From: Exiguobacterium marinum DSM 16307
GTDB taxonomy: Bacteria > Bacillota > Bacilli > Exiguobacteriales > Exiguobacteriaceae
Direction of reading: 5' to 3'
Assembly: GCF_000620845.1 (NCBI RefSeq)
Contig: NZ_KK211189.1
Coordinates: forward strand, 2,449,878 to 2,513,877
Length of the DNA stretch: 64,000 nt
The translations under genes and the position numbers were made by a program. Below are positions 41,460-51,700 of this stretch, in pieces. The notes beneath the pieces were generated by a model. The model saw only the letters and a list, made by a program, of their open reading frames with translations. It did not search any database and was not told the DNA's origin. The stretch's first letter is position 1. The number at the start of each line of letters is the position of its first letter.

Positions 41460-44018
41460 TTATACTGGTGTCGTCTCCGCCTCTTGGACGGCAAACTCAT
41501 AACTTGGAATTTCGACGATGAACGTCGAGCCTTTATGTTGAATCGATTCCACATGGATTTGACCGTTATGGCCTCGAACGATTTCCTGGCAAATTGGTAA
41601 CCCAAGTCCAGTACCGCCGATTTCCCGACTGTCGGAATTATCGACACGATAAAACTTATCAAATAATCGGTCGAGCGCGTCGCTCGGAATTCCGATTCCT
41701 TCATCCATCACTTTGATAGACACGATTTGTTCATGATGCTCAAGCTCCACTGTGATCTTTCCTCCACGCGGAGAATACTTCACGGCGTTCGACAACAGGT
41801 TACTCATCAATTGTTTAAATTTTTGACAATCGACAAACAATTCATATGGCTGCAAATCATCAGCAATCAACTCAAATTTATGTTTCAGAGAAGAGGCTTC
41901 ATAAAATGTCAGCATGTCTCGAACGACCGGCTCAATATCGAGTTGCTCCCGGTCATACATTTGACTACCGGATTCCATACGTTGAACATCGAGGAAGTCG
42001 TTGACAAGATGCGTCAGGCGTTCCGTCTCGGCATGGATGGTTTCCAAGTATTTTGCTTGCTTTTCATTTGGCAGTTGCTTCTTCACCATCAATTCCGTGA
42101 ATCCATAGATGGATGAGAGCGGTGTCCGTAATTCATGAGAAATGGTTGAGATAAACTCACTCTTCAATCGCTCGGCCTCTGTCTCGCTCGTAATATCCCG
42201 GAATACGAGAAGGGTCCCTTTCGAAAGCCCTCCGACGATGATTCTTTCCGCATACATTTGCAAGTTCATTTCGCCTTTGCGAATCGAGAAGCTTACACTG
42301 TCATGCGGGAAGTCTTCAGTAAACAATCGGTTTGTATATTTCATAAAGTCTTCTGCCTGGTCGACGGTCTCGACAAGACGATGGCGCCATTCTTCCCATG
42401 ATTCTTCCTCAAGGTCGAGCGAACTGACCTCACTTAATTCAGGGAACATCTCATAAAGTGGTCGGTTGACGAATACATCATCGGTCGCATGTTCGATATA
42501 GACGACCGCTTCCCGAATCGAGTCAAGGATACGTTCCGTCTTCCCTTTTTCGCGCTTCATCTCTTCAAATAGACGCATCCGTAAGAGCGAAAGCGAGAGT
42601 TGACGGGCGAATGACATGATGTCGCCCATCTGTGTTTGGGTGAACCGATCTTTATAGCGGACAAGATAAATGAACGCGATAATCGAATCGTCAGTAGGGT
42701 CATTGACGGGTACCGCAGTCTCAAACATGTAATACGGATACGGCAGTGGGTGATCACTTGCAACTTGTTTCGACGAATGAACCGTCGTCTTCAAGCTCAT
42801 CGCACGTGTCAGCACCGAGTTCTCGCTGTCGAGCAACTGGCGAGTCAACGTCTCATTCAAGCCATGGCTCGTCACTTTAAAGTTTTCAGCTTCATCAACG
42901 AAGACGAGCGCACCAACCTCTGAATCGGTGATTGTCACAAGTTTTTCGATAATCTCAGGATAAGCAGTGAGCGAGTCACGTGACGCAAGCGTCTCCGTCA
43001 ACTCATTTCGATATGCAAGATGTTGTTCATTTTGTTGTGTCTGTTCTAAAATTTCTTCTAACTCCTGTTGTTGTGCCTGCAGTTCTTCTTGTTGCGCAAT
43101 CAACTCTTCCTGTTGCGCTTGTAACTCGTGGTTCTTTTCAATCAAATGACGTTCATTGTCACGAAGTGTCTCGGCCATCTTATGGAACGAACGAGACATC
43201 GTACCAATCTCATCTTCCCGTTTCATTTGGTCGCTTAAATCAACAATTTCACCCTTCAACAAGCGGTTTGAGGCGTTTGAGAGTCGTGAAATTAAGCGTG
43301 TTTGACGACGGAGGAACGGTTGGACAAACAATAAAATCAATGCGGCAAATGAGGCGATGCTCATCATCCACAAGAATTGAAGAATGTTATTATTTTGATG
43401 CCATTCTGCATAGACGGTCTCTTTTTCAGATGCCATCAGGTCTCGATAGTTCTCAAGAGACGATTCGACTTCATCGATTGGTCCTAAGATGTCGATGCCT
43501 CGGTCAGGATTAAATTGAACGAGTCCTTGCTCAATCAAACGCTGTGCCGTCGGGAGTTCGGCAATGGTTTTTGCATCAATAAACGTTTCAGTGATTTCAC
43601 CATCTTGTTGTGCTTGTGCGTATTCGTAAGTCACTGGGATGACGACGTCATAATAAAAGTTATGGAACTGTTGAAGGTCCTCTGCGAACAGTTGACCCTG
43701 ACGACTCTGCACTTGTGTCTTGAACCAATTGATTTCTTGTTGGAACTTCGCCTCGTTCGCGCTCGCGCGTTCGAGCGTTTCAGTATCACCAAATAAGAGA
43801 TAGCCACGCGTATCATACTGATCGGCTTGCCACTCGTCCCAAAGTACCGTCAGACGGTCGACGCGCTCGTCGACCTGACGCAGTTTGGCCTCATTCGCCT
43901 CTAGTCGGTTCTCGATATAGACATATGTCAACACCGAACCTACCAACGCGATAACGAGGAACGAATAGAGGACGACCATGATGTCACGTCCGAGTTTTTG
44001 TTTAAACCACCTTTTCAA
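41460..44018 (-). CDS. multi-domain sensor histidine kinase
   Basis: The protein is 852 residues. Two membrane helices (about 12-34 and 211-233) enclose an extracytoplasmic helical sensor of CHASE3-like look (DTRGYLLFGDTE). HAMP (about 234-290) leads to a Gln/Glu-rich coiled coil (about 290-335), then a GAF-like domain (about 340-480), a PAS-like domain (about 490-600), and a HisKA domain with His628 (ISHELRTPLSS). The ATPase domain carries N box NLLSNAVKYSP, DEGIGIP and GGTGLGLPI. The partner is the receiver protein encoded 4 bases overlapping upstream. Signal unknown. Confidence 0.9.
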   Translation of the reverse strand: MKRWFKQKLGRDIMVVLYSFLVIALVGSVLTYVYIENRLEANEAKLRQVDERVDRLTVLWDEWQADQYDTRGYLLFGDTETLERASANEAKFQQEINWFKTQVQSRQGQLFAEDLQQFHNFYYDVVIPVTYEYAQAQQDGEITETFIDAKTIAELPTAQRLIEQGLVQFNPDRGIDILGPIDEVESSLENYRDLMASEKETVYAEWHQNNNILQFLWMMSIASFAALILLFVQPFLRRQTRLISRLSNASNRLLKGEIVDLSDQMKREDEIGTMSRSFHKMAETLRDNERHLIEKNHELQAQQEELIAQQEELQAQQQELEEILEQTQQNEQHLAYRNELTETLASRDSLTAYPEIIEKLVTITDSEVGALVFVDEAENFKVTSHGLNETLTRQLLDSENSVLTRAMSLKTTVHSSKQVASDHPLPYPYYMFETAVPVNDPTDDSIIAFIYLVRYKDRFTQTQMGDIMSFARQLSLSLLRMRLFEEMKREKGKTERILDSIREAVVYIEHATDDVFVNRPLYEMFPELSEVSSLDLEEESWEEWRHRLVETVDQAEDFMKYTNRLFTEDFPHDSVSFSIRKGEMNLQMYAERIIVGGLSKGTLLVFRDITSETEAERLKSEFISTISHELRTPLSSIYGFTELMVKKQLPNEKQAKYLETIHAETERLTHLVNDFLDVQRMESGSQMYDREQLDIEPVVRDMLTFYEASSLKHKFELIADDLQPYELFVDCQKFKQLMSNLLSNAVKYSPRGGKITVELEHHEQIVSIKVMDEGIGIPSDALDRLFDKFYRVDNSDSREIGGTGLGLPICQEIVRGHNGQIHVESIQHKGSTFIVEIPSYEFAVQEAETTPV

Positions 44019-44377
44019 TTCACGATGCCTCCTATGATTTTGACAAGTTCAAGTGGGCTGAACGGTTTTGAAATGAAGTAGTCGACGCCAATCTCATTCG
44101 CGCAATCACGGTCAGATTGTTGGCTTTTCGCTGTCAACATCATCACTTTCGTATGCTGTCGCCCCGGTAACTTTCTTACTTTTTCAATAACTTCAAGCCC
44201 AGTCATACCGGGCATCATATGGTCCACAATGACCAAATCATATTCATTTTTTTCAATCAATCGATAGGCTTCTAGTCCATCCTGCGCCTCGTCGATTTCA
44301 TACCCTTCATCTTCTAATGTATCCATTACGAGCATTCGTAGTACTTCTTCGTCTTCTGCAAGCAAGATTTTAACCAT
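44015..44377 (-). CDS. single-domain (CheY-like) response regulator
   Basis: The 120-residue protein is only a receiver domain: acidic pair Glu8/Asp9 (LLAEDEE), phosphoacceptor Asp52 (IVDHMMPG), Thr in MMLTAKS, and Lys in ISKPFSP. There is no DNA-binding output domain, so it must act by protein contact or pass phosphate on. The stop overlaps the kinase start (ATGA), showing they are a pair. Confidence 0.92.
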   Translation of the reverse strand: MVKILLAEDEEVLRMLVMDTLEDEGYEIDEAQDGLEAYRLIEKNEYDLVIVDHMMPGMTGLEVIEKVRKLPGRQHTKVMMLTAKSQQSDRDCANEIGVDYFISKPFSPLELVKIIGGIVN

Positions 44378-44442
44378 AATCGTTCCTCCATTTTTTATCC
44401 CATTTATCTATTTTAACGGATTTGTAATTGTTACACAAAATA

Positions 44443-44477
44443 AAAAGACGTACGAAACATATCTTCGTACGTCTTTT
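44443..44477. terminator. terminator of the ABC exporter operon
   Basis: The 13-bp perfect stem AAAAGACGTACGA/TCGTACGTCTTTT lies in the gap between the ABC gene (ending 44512) and the response regulator. Confidence 0.82.
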
Positions 44478-44511
44478 ACCGAATCACCTGACCGTAAAAC
44501 CTATATTCTGT

Positions 44512-46383
44512 TTATACGACCTCTTTTTCAGCAAACTGACTGTTGTAAAGATTTTCATAAAATCCGCCTGCTTCTAGTAATGACTCATGCGTTCCTTGTT
44601 CAATGACACGACCTTGGTCCATGACCAAAATTAAATCAGCGTCTTTAATCGTCGACAACCGATGTGCGATGACAAAACTCGTTCGGCCGTCCATCAACCG
44701 TTTCATCGCCTGTTGAATCAAAATCTCGGTGCGCGTGTCTACACTTGATGTTGCTTCGTCCAAAATCATAATAGGTGGGTTCGAAAGTACCGCTCGCGCG
44801 ATGGTCAGTAATTGTTTTTGTCCTTGTGAGATGTTATTCGCTTCCTCATTTAAGACTGTGTCATATCCATCCGGCAACGTCCGAATGAATGAATCGGCAT
44901 GTGCCGTCTTCGCTGCATTCACAACTTCCATCTCTGTCGCACCCGTTTTACCGTAAGCGATATTGTCACGGATTGTCCCGTTGAAGAGCCACGTGTCTTG
45001 CAATACCATGCCAAACGTATGTCGCAAATCGTGCCGCGACATTTGTCGTGAATCTTTCCCATCGATTAATATTTCGCCTCCATTCAATTCATAGAAGCGC
45101 ATGAGTAGATTGATGAGCGTCGTTTTTCCGGCGCCCGTCGGCCCGACGATGGCCACTGTTTGTCCCGTCAACACATCGAGGTTCATATCTTGAATGAGCA
45201 GGTCCTCCCCATATCCGAAGTCGACATGACGGAACGTAACATTTCCTTCCGCGCGTTCTAAGCGGTAAGTCGTCACATCCTTCACTTCTTCCTCTTCATC
45301 CAATAGTTCAAATACGCGTTCCGCAGCAGCGACCGTCGACTGGACGATATTTGCGATGTTCGCCGTTTGAGTAATCGGTTGAGTGAACTGTCTCGTATAT
45401 GTGATAAACGCCTGGATATCCCCAATCGAGATAGTGCGTTGTGTCACGAGAATCCCGCCAACGACACTAATCAACACATAGCTGATGTTCCCGATGAACA
45501 TCGTCATCGGCATGATGATTCCGGAGATGAATTGCGCTTTTCGTCCGGCATCATAGAGTTCCTCATTCACTTCTTCGAATTCACGAACAGCCGTCTCTTC
45601 TCGACCGAACGCCTTGACGACGGCGTGTCCAGTGTACATTTCCTCTACATGACCGTTCAATCGTCCAAGATTTCGCTGTTGATCCGAAAAATATTGTTGC
45701 GATCGTTTTAAAATAGGTCGAATCGCAAAGATAGTGAGCGGTAAGGACACAAGGGAGATGACCGTCAAAAGCGGACTGATCGACAACATCATAATTAAAA
45801 TCCCAATGATGGTGACAATCGATGTAATAAATGACGTCACACTTTGTTGAAGCGTGCTCCCAATCAAGTCAATATCGTTCGTGACACGACTAAGTGTCTC
45901 CCCATTCGAGCGTCCATCATAATATTTGAGTGGCAGTCTTTCTAGTTTTTTATTGACGTCCTCCCTAAGATCATACACTGTTTTTTGGGCCACACCAGAC
46001 ATCAAATATTGTTGAACGTAGTTGAACAGACTGCTGATGACATAGAGACCAGCGAGTAAGGACAAAATTTGTCCGATTCGTGTAAAGTCAATCTCTGCAT
46101 CAGGTACTCCCGTGAATTTTGCATAGGCACCCTCAAACAGTTCCGTGATGGCGATCCCCATAATTTTCGGACCGGCGATCATGAAAATCGTACTCAATAT
46201 CGCAGCGATGAATACAGCTATCAGTGTATTTCGACGTGGTTTCAAATAAGCAAGAAGGCGATGGAACGTGACTTTGAACGCCTTCGGCTTTTCACCCATC
46301 ATCATCATGTTCCCACCGCCGGGACCTCCAGGACCGCCGTGTCCGCCATGAGTTTGTCGTGTATTTCCTTGTTTCTCACTCAT
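44512..46383 (-). CDS. heterodimeric ABC exporter subunit (catalytic Walker B half)
   Basis: The 623-residue type IV exporter half has a Gly/His/Met-rich N-terminal tail (about 1-32), six membrane helices, and an ATPase domain. Walker A is GPTGAGKTTLIN, signature NISQGQKQLL, Walker B IMILDEATSS with the catalytic Glu. The SQGQ in place of SGGQ, together with the partner's altered Walker B, is the pattern of LmrCD/BmrCD/TM287-288-type heterodimers with one degenerate ATP site. It overlaps the partner gene by 4 bases. Drug efflux likely; substrate unknown. Confidence 0.92.
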   Translation of the reverse strand: MSEKQGNTRQTHGGHGGPGGPGGGNMMMMGEKPKAFKVTFHRLLAYLKPRRNTLIAVFIAAILSTIFMIAGPKIMGIAITELFEGAYAKFTGVPDAEIDFTRIGQILSLLAGLYVISSLFNYVQQYLMSGVAQKTVYDLREDVNKKLERLPLKYYDGRSNGETLSRVTNDIDLIGSTLQQSVTSFITSIVTIIGILIMMLSISPLLTVISLVSLPLTIFAIRPILKRSQQYFSDQQRNLGRLNGHVEEMYTGHAVVKAFGREETAVREFEEVNEELYDAGRKAQFISGIIMPMTMFIGNISYVLISVVGGILVTQRTISIGDIQAFITYTRQFTQPITQTANIANIVQSTVAAAERVFELLDEEEEVKDVTTYRLERAEGNVTFRHVDFGYGEDLLIQDMNLDVLTGQTVAIVGPTGAGKTTLINLLMRFYELNGGEILIDGKDSRQMSRHDLRHTFGMVLQDTWLFNGTIRDNIAYGKTGATEMEVVNAAKTAHADSFIRTLPDGYDTVLNEEANNISQGQKQLLTIARAVLSNPPIMILDEATSSVDTRTEILIQQAMKRLMDGRTSFVIAHRLSTIKDADLILVMDQGRVIEQGTHESLLEAGGFYENLYNSQFAEKEVV

Positions 46384-48104
46384 GCGATCTCCTCCTCAGA
46401 CAATTGCGACTTCACGATTTCTTGATATACCGCATTATTCGCAAACAATTCTTCATGTGTCCCAATCCCGGCTACTTTACCTTCTTCTAGCACAATAATC
46501 CGATCAGCATCTATGATTGTGCTAACGCGTTGCGCGACAATCAATACTGTCGCGGTTCTTGTTTCATCTTTCAATGCTTTTCGCAATGCGGCGTCCGTTT
46601 TGTAGTCAAGTGCCGAAAAGCTGTCATCGAATACGTATAAATCCGGTTTTCGAACGAGCGCACGCGCAATCGAGAGGCGTTGTTTTTGTCCACCCGACAC
46701 GTTCGACCCACCTTGCTCAATCATCGACTCATAACGGTCTGGCATCTTCTCGATAAAGTCACTCGCCTGTGCAATCGAGGCCGCATGTATGACTTCTTCA
46801 GCTGTCGCATCGGCTTTTCCGTATCGAATGTTCTCTGCAATCGTTCCAGTGAACAGAAGCGCTTTTTGTGGGACGAACCCGATTTTCGAGCGAAGGTCTT
46901 CTTGGGAAACGGATTGAACATCCACACCGTTCACAAGGATATGACCTGACGTCACGTCATAAAACCGTGGAATCAAGTTGACGAGCGTCGACTTCCCAGA
47001 CCCTGTCCCACCAATCACCGCTGTGACTTCTCCCGGATTTGCTGAAAAACTCACATCGGATAGCGCTGGTTCTTCAGCGCCCGGATAAAAGAACGTGACA
47101 TGGTCAAAGACGAGCGTGCCTTGTTCAACGTCCGCAGTCATCGTTCCGTCATCAACTAGTGACGGTTTCATCTCGAGCACTTCGTTGATCCGGTTCGCAG
47201 ACACCGATGCACGCGGAATCATAATAAACATGACAGACGCCATGACGAGTGCAAACATGATTTGCATCACGTATTGAATGAACGCCATTAAATCCCCGAT
47301 TTGCATGGCCCCATTGTCAATCCGGATGCCACCGAACCATATGACACCGACGACCGTCAAGTTCATCACAAGCATCATAATAGGCATAAGGAACGCCATG
47401 ATCTGGTTTACTTTGATTGACACATCTGTCAATTGTTCATTCGCTTCTGTCATGCGGACTTGCTCTTCTTTTTCACGATTGAATGCCCGAATGACACGAA
47501 TACCCGTTAGATTTTCTCGGAGGACGAGATTTAAGCGATCCAATCGCTTCTGCACTTTCTTAAATAGCGGCATGGCCTTCCAAAAAATCAAGAAAATTGA
47601 GATGACGAGCACTGGCATAGCTGCCACAATCACAAGGGACAATTTCGCATCTTTTGAAGTAGCCATAATTAATCCACCGACAAACATGATTGGCGCACTT
47701 ACAACCATCCGAAGCATCATGATGATCACTTGTTGTACTTGTGTGATATCGTTCGTCGTCCGAGTGATCAATGAGGCCGTTCCGACGCGATCGAACTCTT
47801 CAAGAGAGAATCGCTCAACATGATTAAAGACGCGTCTCCGTAAGTCACGACCAAATCCCATCGCTGCTTTCGATGAATAAAAACTGGCCACGACGGCTGC
47901 GATGGCTCCAAGTCCCGTCACACCTAGCATGATACCTCCCATTTGCCAAATATATCCTGTTTCACCCGTCACGACCCCATTATCAATGATGTCTGCCATT
48001 AACGTTGGTAAAAATAAATCTGCCAACGATTGCGCGAACACAAACAACAAGACCATCAGAACGGCCCACTTATAACTAATGAGACGTTTCAACAACTTAA
48101 TCAT
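46380..48104 (-). CDS. heterodimeric ABC exporter subunit (degenerate Walker B half)
   Basis: The 574-residue protein has six membrane helices then an ATPase domain: Walker A GGTGSGKSTLVN, signature NVSGGQKQRLS (intact), Walker B LYVFDDSFSALD where Asp stands for the catalytic Glu. It therefore supplies the inactive ATP site together with the SQGQ signature of the partner. The ATG at 48104 follows AAGGAGG; an in-frame start at 48140 would lie deeper in marR. Operon order is marR, this gene, then the partner. Confidence 0.92.
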   Translation of the reverse strand: MIKLLKRLISYKWAVLMVLLFVFAQSLADLFLPTLMADIIDNGVVTGETGYIWQMGGIMLGVTGLGAIAAVVASFYSSKAAMGFGRDLRRRVFNHVERFSLEEFDRVGTASLITRTTNDITQVQQVIIMMLRMVVSAPIMFVGGLIMATSKDAKLSLVIVAAMPVLVISIFLIFWKAMPLFKKVQKRLDRLNLVLRENLTGIRVIRAFNREKEEQVRMTEANEQLTDVSIKVNQIMAFLMPIMMLVMNLTVVGVIWFGGIRIDNGAMQIGDLMAFIQYVMQIMFALVMASVMFIMIPRASVSANRINEVLEMKPSLVDDGTMTADVEQGTLVFDHVTFFYPGAEEPALSDVSFSANPGEVTAVIGGTGSGKSTLVNLIPRFYDVTSGHILVNGVDVQSVSQEDLRSKIGFVPQKALLFTGTIAENIRYGKADATAEEVIHAASIAQASDFIEKMPDRYESMIEQGGSNVSGGQKQRLSIARALVRKPDLYVFDDSFSALDYKTDAALRKALKDETRTATVLIVAQRVSTIIDADRIIVLEEGKVAGIGTHEELFANNAVYQEIVKSQLSEEEIA

Positions 48105-48579
48105 GACGGCATCCTCCTTCACAGTCTGTGAACCCTTCATTTAACCCATCTGCAATCTGTTGATGGGCTTCAATCATATGATGATACGTACCTTCATTTA
48201 GACGAGATAAGATTTGATTCAATTGTTGCTCGGTCCCTTCTTCTTGTTGCTCAATATCCTCAATCAAACGTTTGCCCGATGTATCAATCGTCAACACGAC
48301 CTCCCGACGATTGTCGGGATTGATGTCCCGACGAATCAGTCCTTTCTCCACGAGACCATCGAGCGATTGACTCAACGTGCTCTTTGGCATCTTTGTCCGT
48401 TGAACTAGTTCCTTTTGCGAAATCGCTCCCTGTTCATTTAACATCATCAGTCCATGAAGTTGAGGTAGGGTGAGGTCATTTTGTTGTGCCGTTTGATGCA
48501 TCAAACGAATTAAAACACGCTGTACACGCCAAAAGGATTGCATCATTTCCCGTGCCCGCGTTGTATTCGTCTCGGTCAT
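48097..48579 (-). CDS. MarR-family repressor of the ABC exporter
   Basis: The 160-residue protein is a winged helix: LTLPQLHGLMMLNEQGAISQ, then recognition helix region RTKMPKSTLSQSLDGL and wing RRDINPDNRREV. The C-terminal tail ends CEGGCRHD, with two Cys that might sense thiols or metals (inference). It heads the operon, and an inverted repeat 32 bases before its start (48611-48630) is the likely operator, giving autorepression relieved by a ligand. Confidence 0.88.
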   Translation of the reverse strand: MTETNTTRAREMMQSFWRVQRVLIRLMHQTAQQNDLTLPQLHGLMMLNEQGAISQKELVQRTKMPKSTLSQSLDGLVEKGLIRRDINPDNRREVVLTIDTSGKRLIEDIEQQEEGTEQQLNQILSRLNEGTYHHMIEAHQQIADGLNEGFTDCEGGCRHD

Positions 48580-48610
48580 ACTCGTTCACTCCTTTATCGT
48601 TCCGTTTCGA

Positions 48611-48630
48611 ATTGTTCTATTCGGAACAAT
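48611..48630. promoter_or_regulatory. MarR-type operator
   Basis: ATTGTTC-TATTCG-GAACAAT is a perfect 7-6-7 inverted repeat upstream of marR. The AT-rich TATATAA element (48634-48640) next to it may hold the -10. Confidence 0.7.
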
Positions 48631-48705
48631 TACTTATATAAAATAAATTACTCCTCTCGTGCTGGATTGTCAACGAAATTGAATGTGAATTTGCACATAA
48701 GAAAA

Positions 48706-48733
48706 GAGCGATGCCATCTAGCTGACATCGCTC
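48706..48733 (-). terminator. terminator of addA
   Basis: The stem GAGCGATG/CATCGCTC is followed leftward by TTTTCTT, 16 bases after the addA stop codon. Confidence 0.8.
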
Positions 48734-48748
48734 GCCATGTATTCTCAT

Positions 48749-51700
48749 TTATTTGGTCGACACGGTCACGATTTCCTGTAAATCAAGCGAATAAATCAAG
48801 GTCCGCTCGACACGAATATCCCAAATCGTTTCAATAGCCTCTCGATACAGTTGCAATTGAATTGCATAGCGATCCCGCAATCGATTATGTGCCTCTTCAC
48901 GAGACTCAGATAAATGGACAACGGCATCTGATTTATAGTCCAAAAGGACGTAAGAGGTCCCATCAAAATACAGACAGTCGATAATCCCTTGAATCAATAC
49001 ATGTTCATCCGTGAACTGTCCATTCGGATTGACTCGCTCGGCCGGTACCGTGTAGGTGAATGGCAACTCTCGCCATGCGGTTCCCCGCTCGATTGCACCG
49101 GCGAGCGATTGCCCGACTTCCGTTTGGAAAAATGCCTCAACATCAGGGAGTGCGAGGCGTGCCGTCTCGGCCTCGACTGGACTAAGCATCCCTTGCATCT
49201 CCCACCGATTGATTTGATCGACAATCGGTTGGCTTGGGTCCGCTAATTGGAAAATCAAGTGTAACGTCGTCCCTCGTTCGGCACCGGTCTGTTTGACTTG
49301 ACGCCATTTTGGTTCTCGGTAAGGCGTATCGACCGGTCGGACCGGGTCTTCAAAGGCGGCTTGTTCAAGTTGCATCGCCCGTTTCAATTCGGTCACTGTT
49401 TGTTTCGCTGCCGTGCGCACCGCATCTTGAGAAGGGTATGCGTAGTTCAAAGCCTGATGGACGGTACGTATCGTCACTTCTTCGTTTTGAATCGGGAAAT
49501 CGATTGCTTCAAATCTTTGGACATGATGCAGTTGAGCCATCATTTCTTGCAGTGTCGCAATCTCCGCAAGATCCGGTACACCAATCATGCGGTACATCCA
49601 CGAGGTCGACTCATGAAATGAAGCGGGAACTGTGAAGCCGAAGGACTCGATGAAGGTCGAAGCGCTTGGCAATCGCAAGAGCGCCGGAGCAATCCAGTCC
49701 AAGTACGTTTTCGCCTCTCGTCTCGCCTCACTAGCCAACAGCTCCCCGGATTGTTCGACCTGGAGCCACTGTTGGAGATGTTTGACCGGTTCCCCTACCG
49801 TTCCGACTAGGATCAGTTTTTCTTTCGCCCGCGTCAAAGCGACGTAAAGAACACGCATCTCTTCTGCTTTCATCGTCGCGTCTAAATCTCTTCGAATCAT
49901 CTCTTTCACAAATGTTTCCGACTTTGTACGCGTCACCACATCGATTGCATCCAGTGAAATCCCGTAATGCTTGTGGAAAATGACACGTTGCATCTGATCA
50001 CGTTTATTGAATTGTTTTCCGAGCTGAGCGACGATCGTCACCGGGAACTCGAGACCTTTCGATTTATGGACGGTCATGATGCGAACGACGTTCTCCTCGT
50101 CCCCAAGTGACCGTGCCTCTGACAAGTCCTCACCGGTATCCTGCAGACGGTCCATCACGCGTAAGAAGCGATAAAGGCCACGATAGCCACTACGTTCATA
50201 GGAGAGGGCGCGGTCATAGAGCGCCTTCAAGTTTTCTTGCCGTCCTTTTCCTCCAGGCAATCCACCTGAAAAGTCATAAAACCCGGTATCATTGAATAAC
50301 TGTTGAATCAATTCAGACAGACTATGGTTTCGCGCATAGGTGCGCCAACGGGATAGTCGGTCGAGCATCTCTCCACATTTCACCCCAAGCTCATCATCGT
50401 CATCTGCCTTTGCTTTGAGTGCCTCATAGAATGAATCGTCGGATTCGAGTCGGATTCGTGCCAACTCACCGTCATCGAAACGGAACATCGGTGAACGAAG
50501 CGCACCTGCGAGAGGGATATCTTGTAGCGGGTTGTCAATCACTTTCAAGAGGGCAAGGATCATACGGATCTCAGTCGCTTGAAAATATCCACCATCCGAA
50601 TCGGTGTAAGCCGGGATGTTGTACTGTGTCAAAATATCCATCAACTGCTCGACTCGTTCTTTTTTCGAACGCACGAGAATCACGATGTCTCGATACTCAC
50701 AGTTTCGAAGTTGTCCGGTCTCTTCATCCGTCACCTTGAACGGTTCTTCTCCCGATACGAGTTCTAAGATTCGGGTTGCGATCGCCCGACCTTCTACCTC
50801 TTGCTTCGATAACTCACGACTCTCCCCGTCGACCAAAATGAATTCTGGGTCCGCTGGAATCGGTTCATACTCACGTCCCGGTACAAGTTGTGCTGCCTCG
50901 TCATATGCGATTTCGCCGACCTCTTCATCCATGAGCTGAACGAACAAGTCATTAATCCCGTGGAGGACTTCTCTGCGACTACGGAAGTTTTGAGAAAGGT
51001 CGATTCGTTTCCCTGTACCCGCTTGTCTAAAGCGCGTCGCCTTATCGATGAAAAGACCCGGTTCTGCATGGCGGAATCGATAAATCGATTGTTTGATGTC
51101 GCCCACCATGAATAAGTTCCCGACTTCCTCTCGTTCATTTGCGACCAGATTGATGATTGTTTCTTGAATCTCGTTCGTATCTTGGTATTCATCAACGAGT
51201 ACCTCAGCGAATCGTTCTTTATAAAGCGCAGCAACATCGGACGGTCCCCCGTCTTGTCGTAAAATGGCGAGCGCATAATGTTCCAAGTCACTGAAGTCAA
51301 CGAAAGCCCGTTCACGCTTTGCTTGCTCATATGCTTGACCGAATGTACGGACGGTTCGAACGAGTGTTTCAACGAGAGGTTGTTGCATCGAGACGCTCTC
51401 TAATAAGTCCGCCCCACTGACACGCGCCTGCTCGACCACTGTCGTCAATTTTTTCTTCGCCTGGTCGTACGCTGGTTTGAGGACCTCGTGGTAAATCTGG
51501 TGCTCCTCTTTTTTTGGAACAGCCTTCATCGTTCCAAACTTCATCGCACGAGCCGCCGTCTCGAGTTCACTCCAGACAATTGTCTCCCCTTCAAGTTGTT
51601 CAAACGGAAAAATCGCCTGACGAACATTGTCCGATTGTGGTTCATAACCGGCGACCCGAAGCTCCGCTTCAAGCTTCCGAAGTTCCCGTACCGCCTTTTC

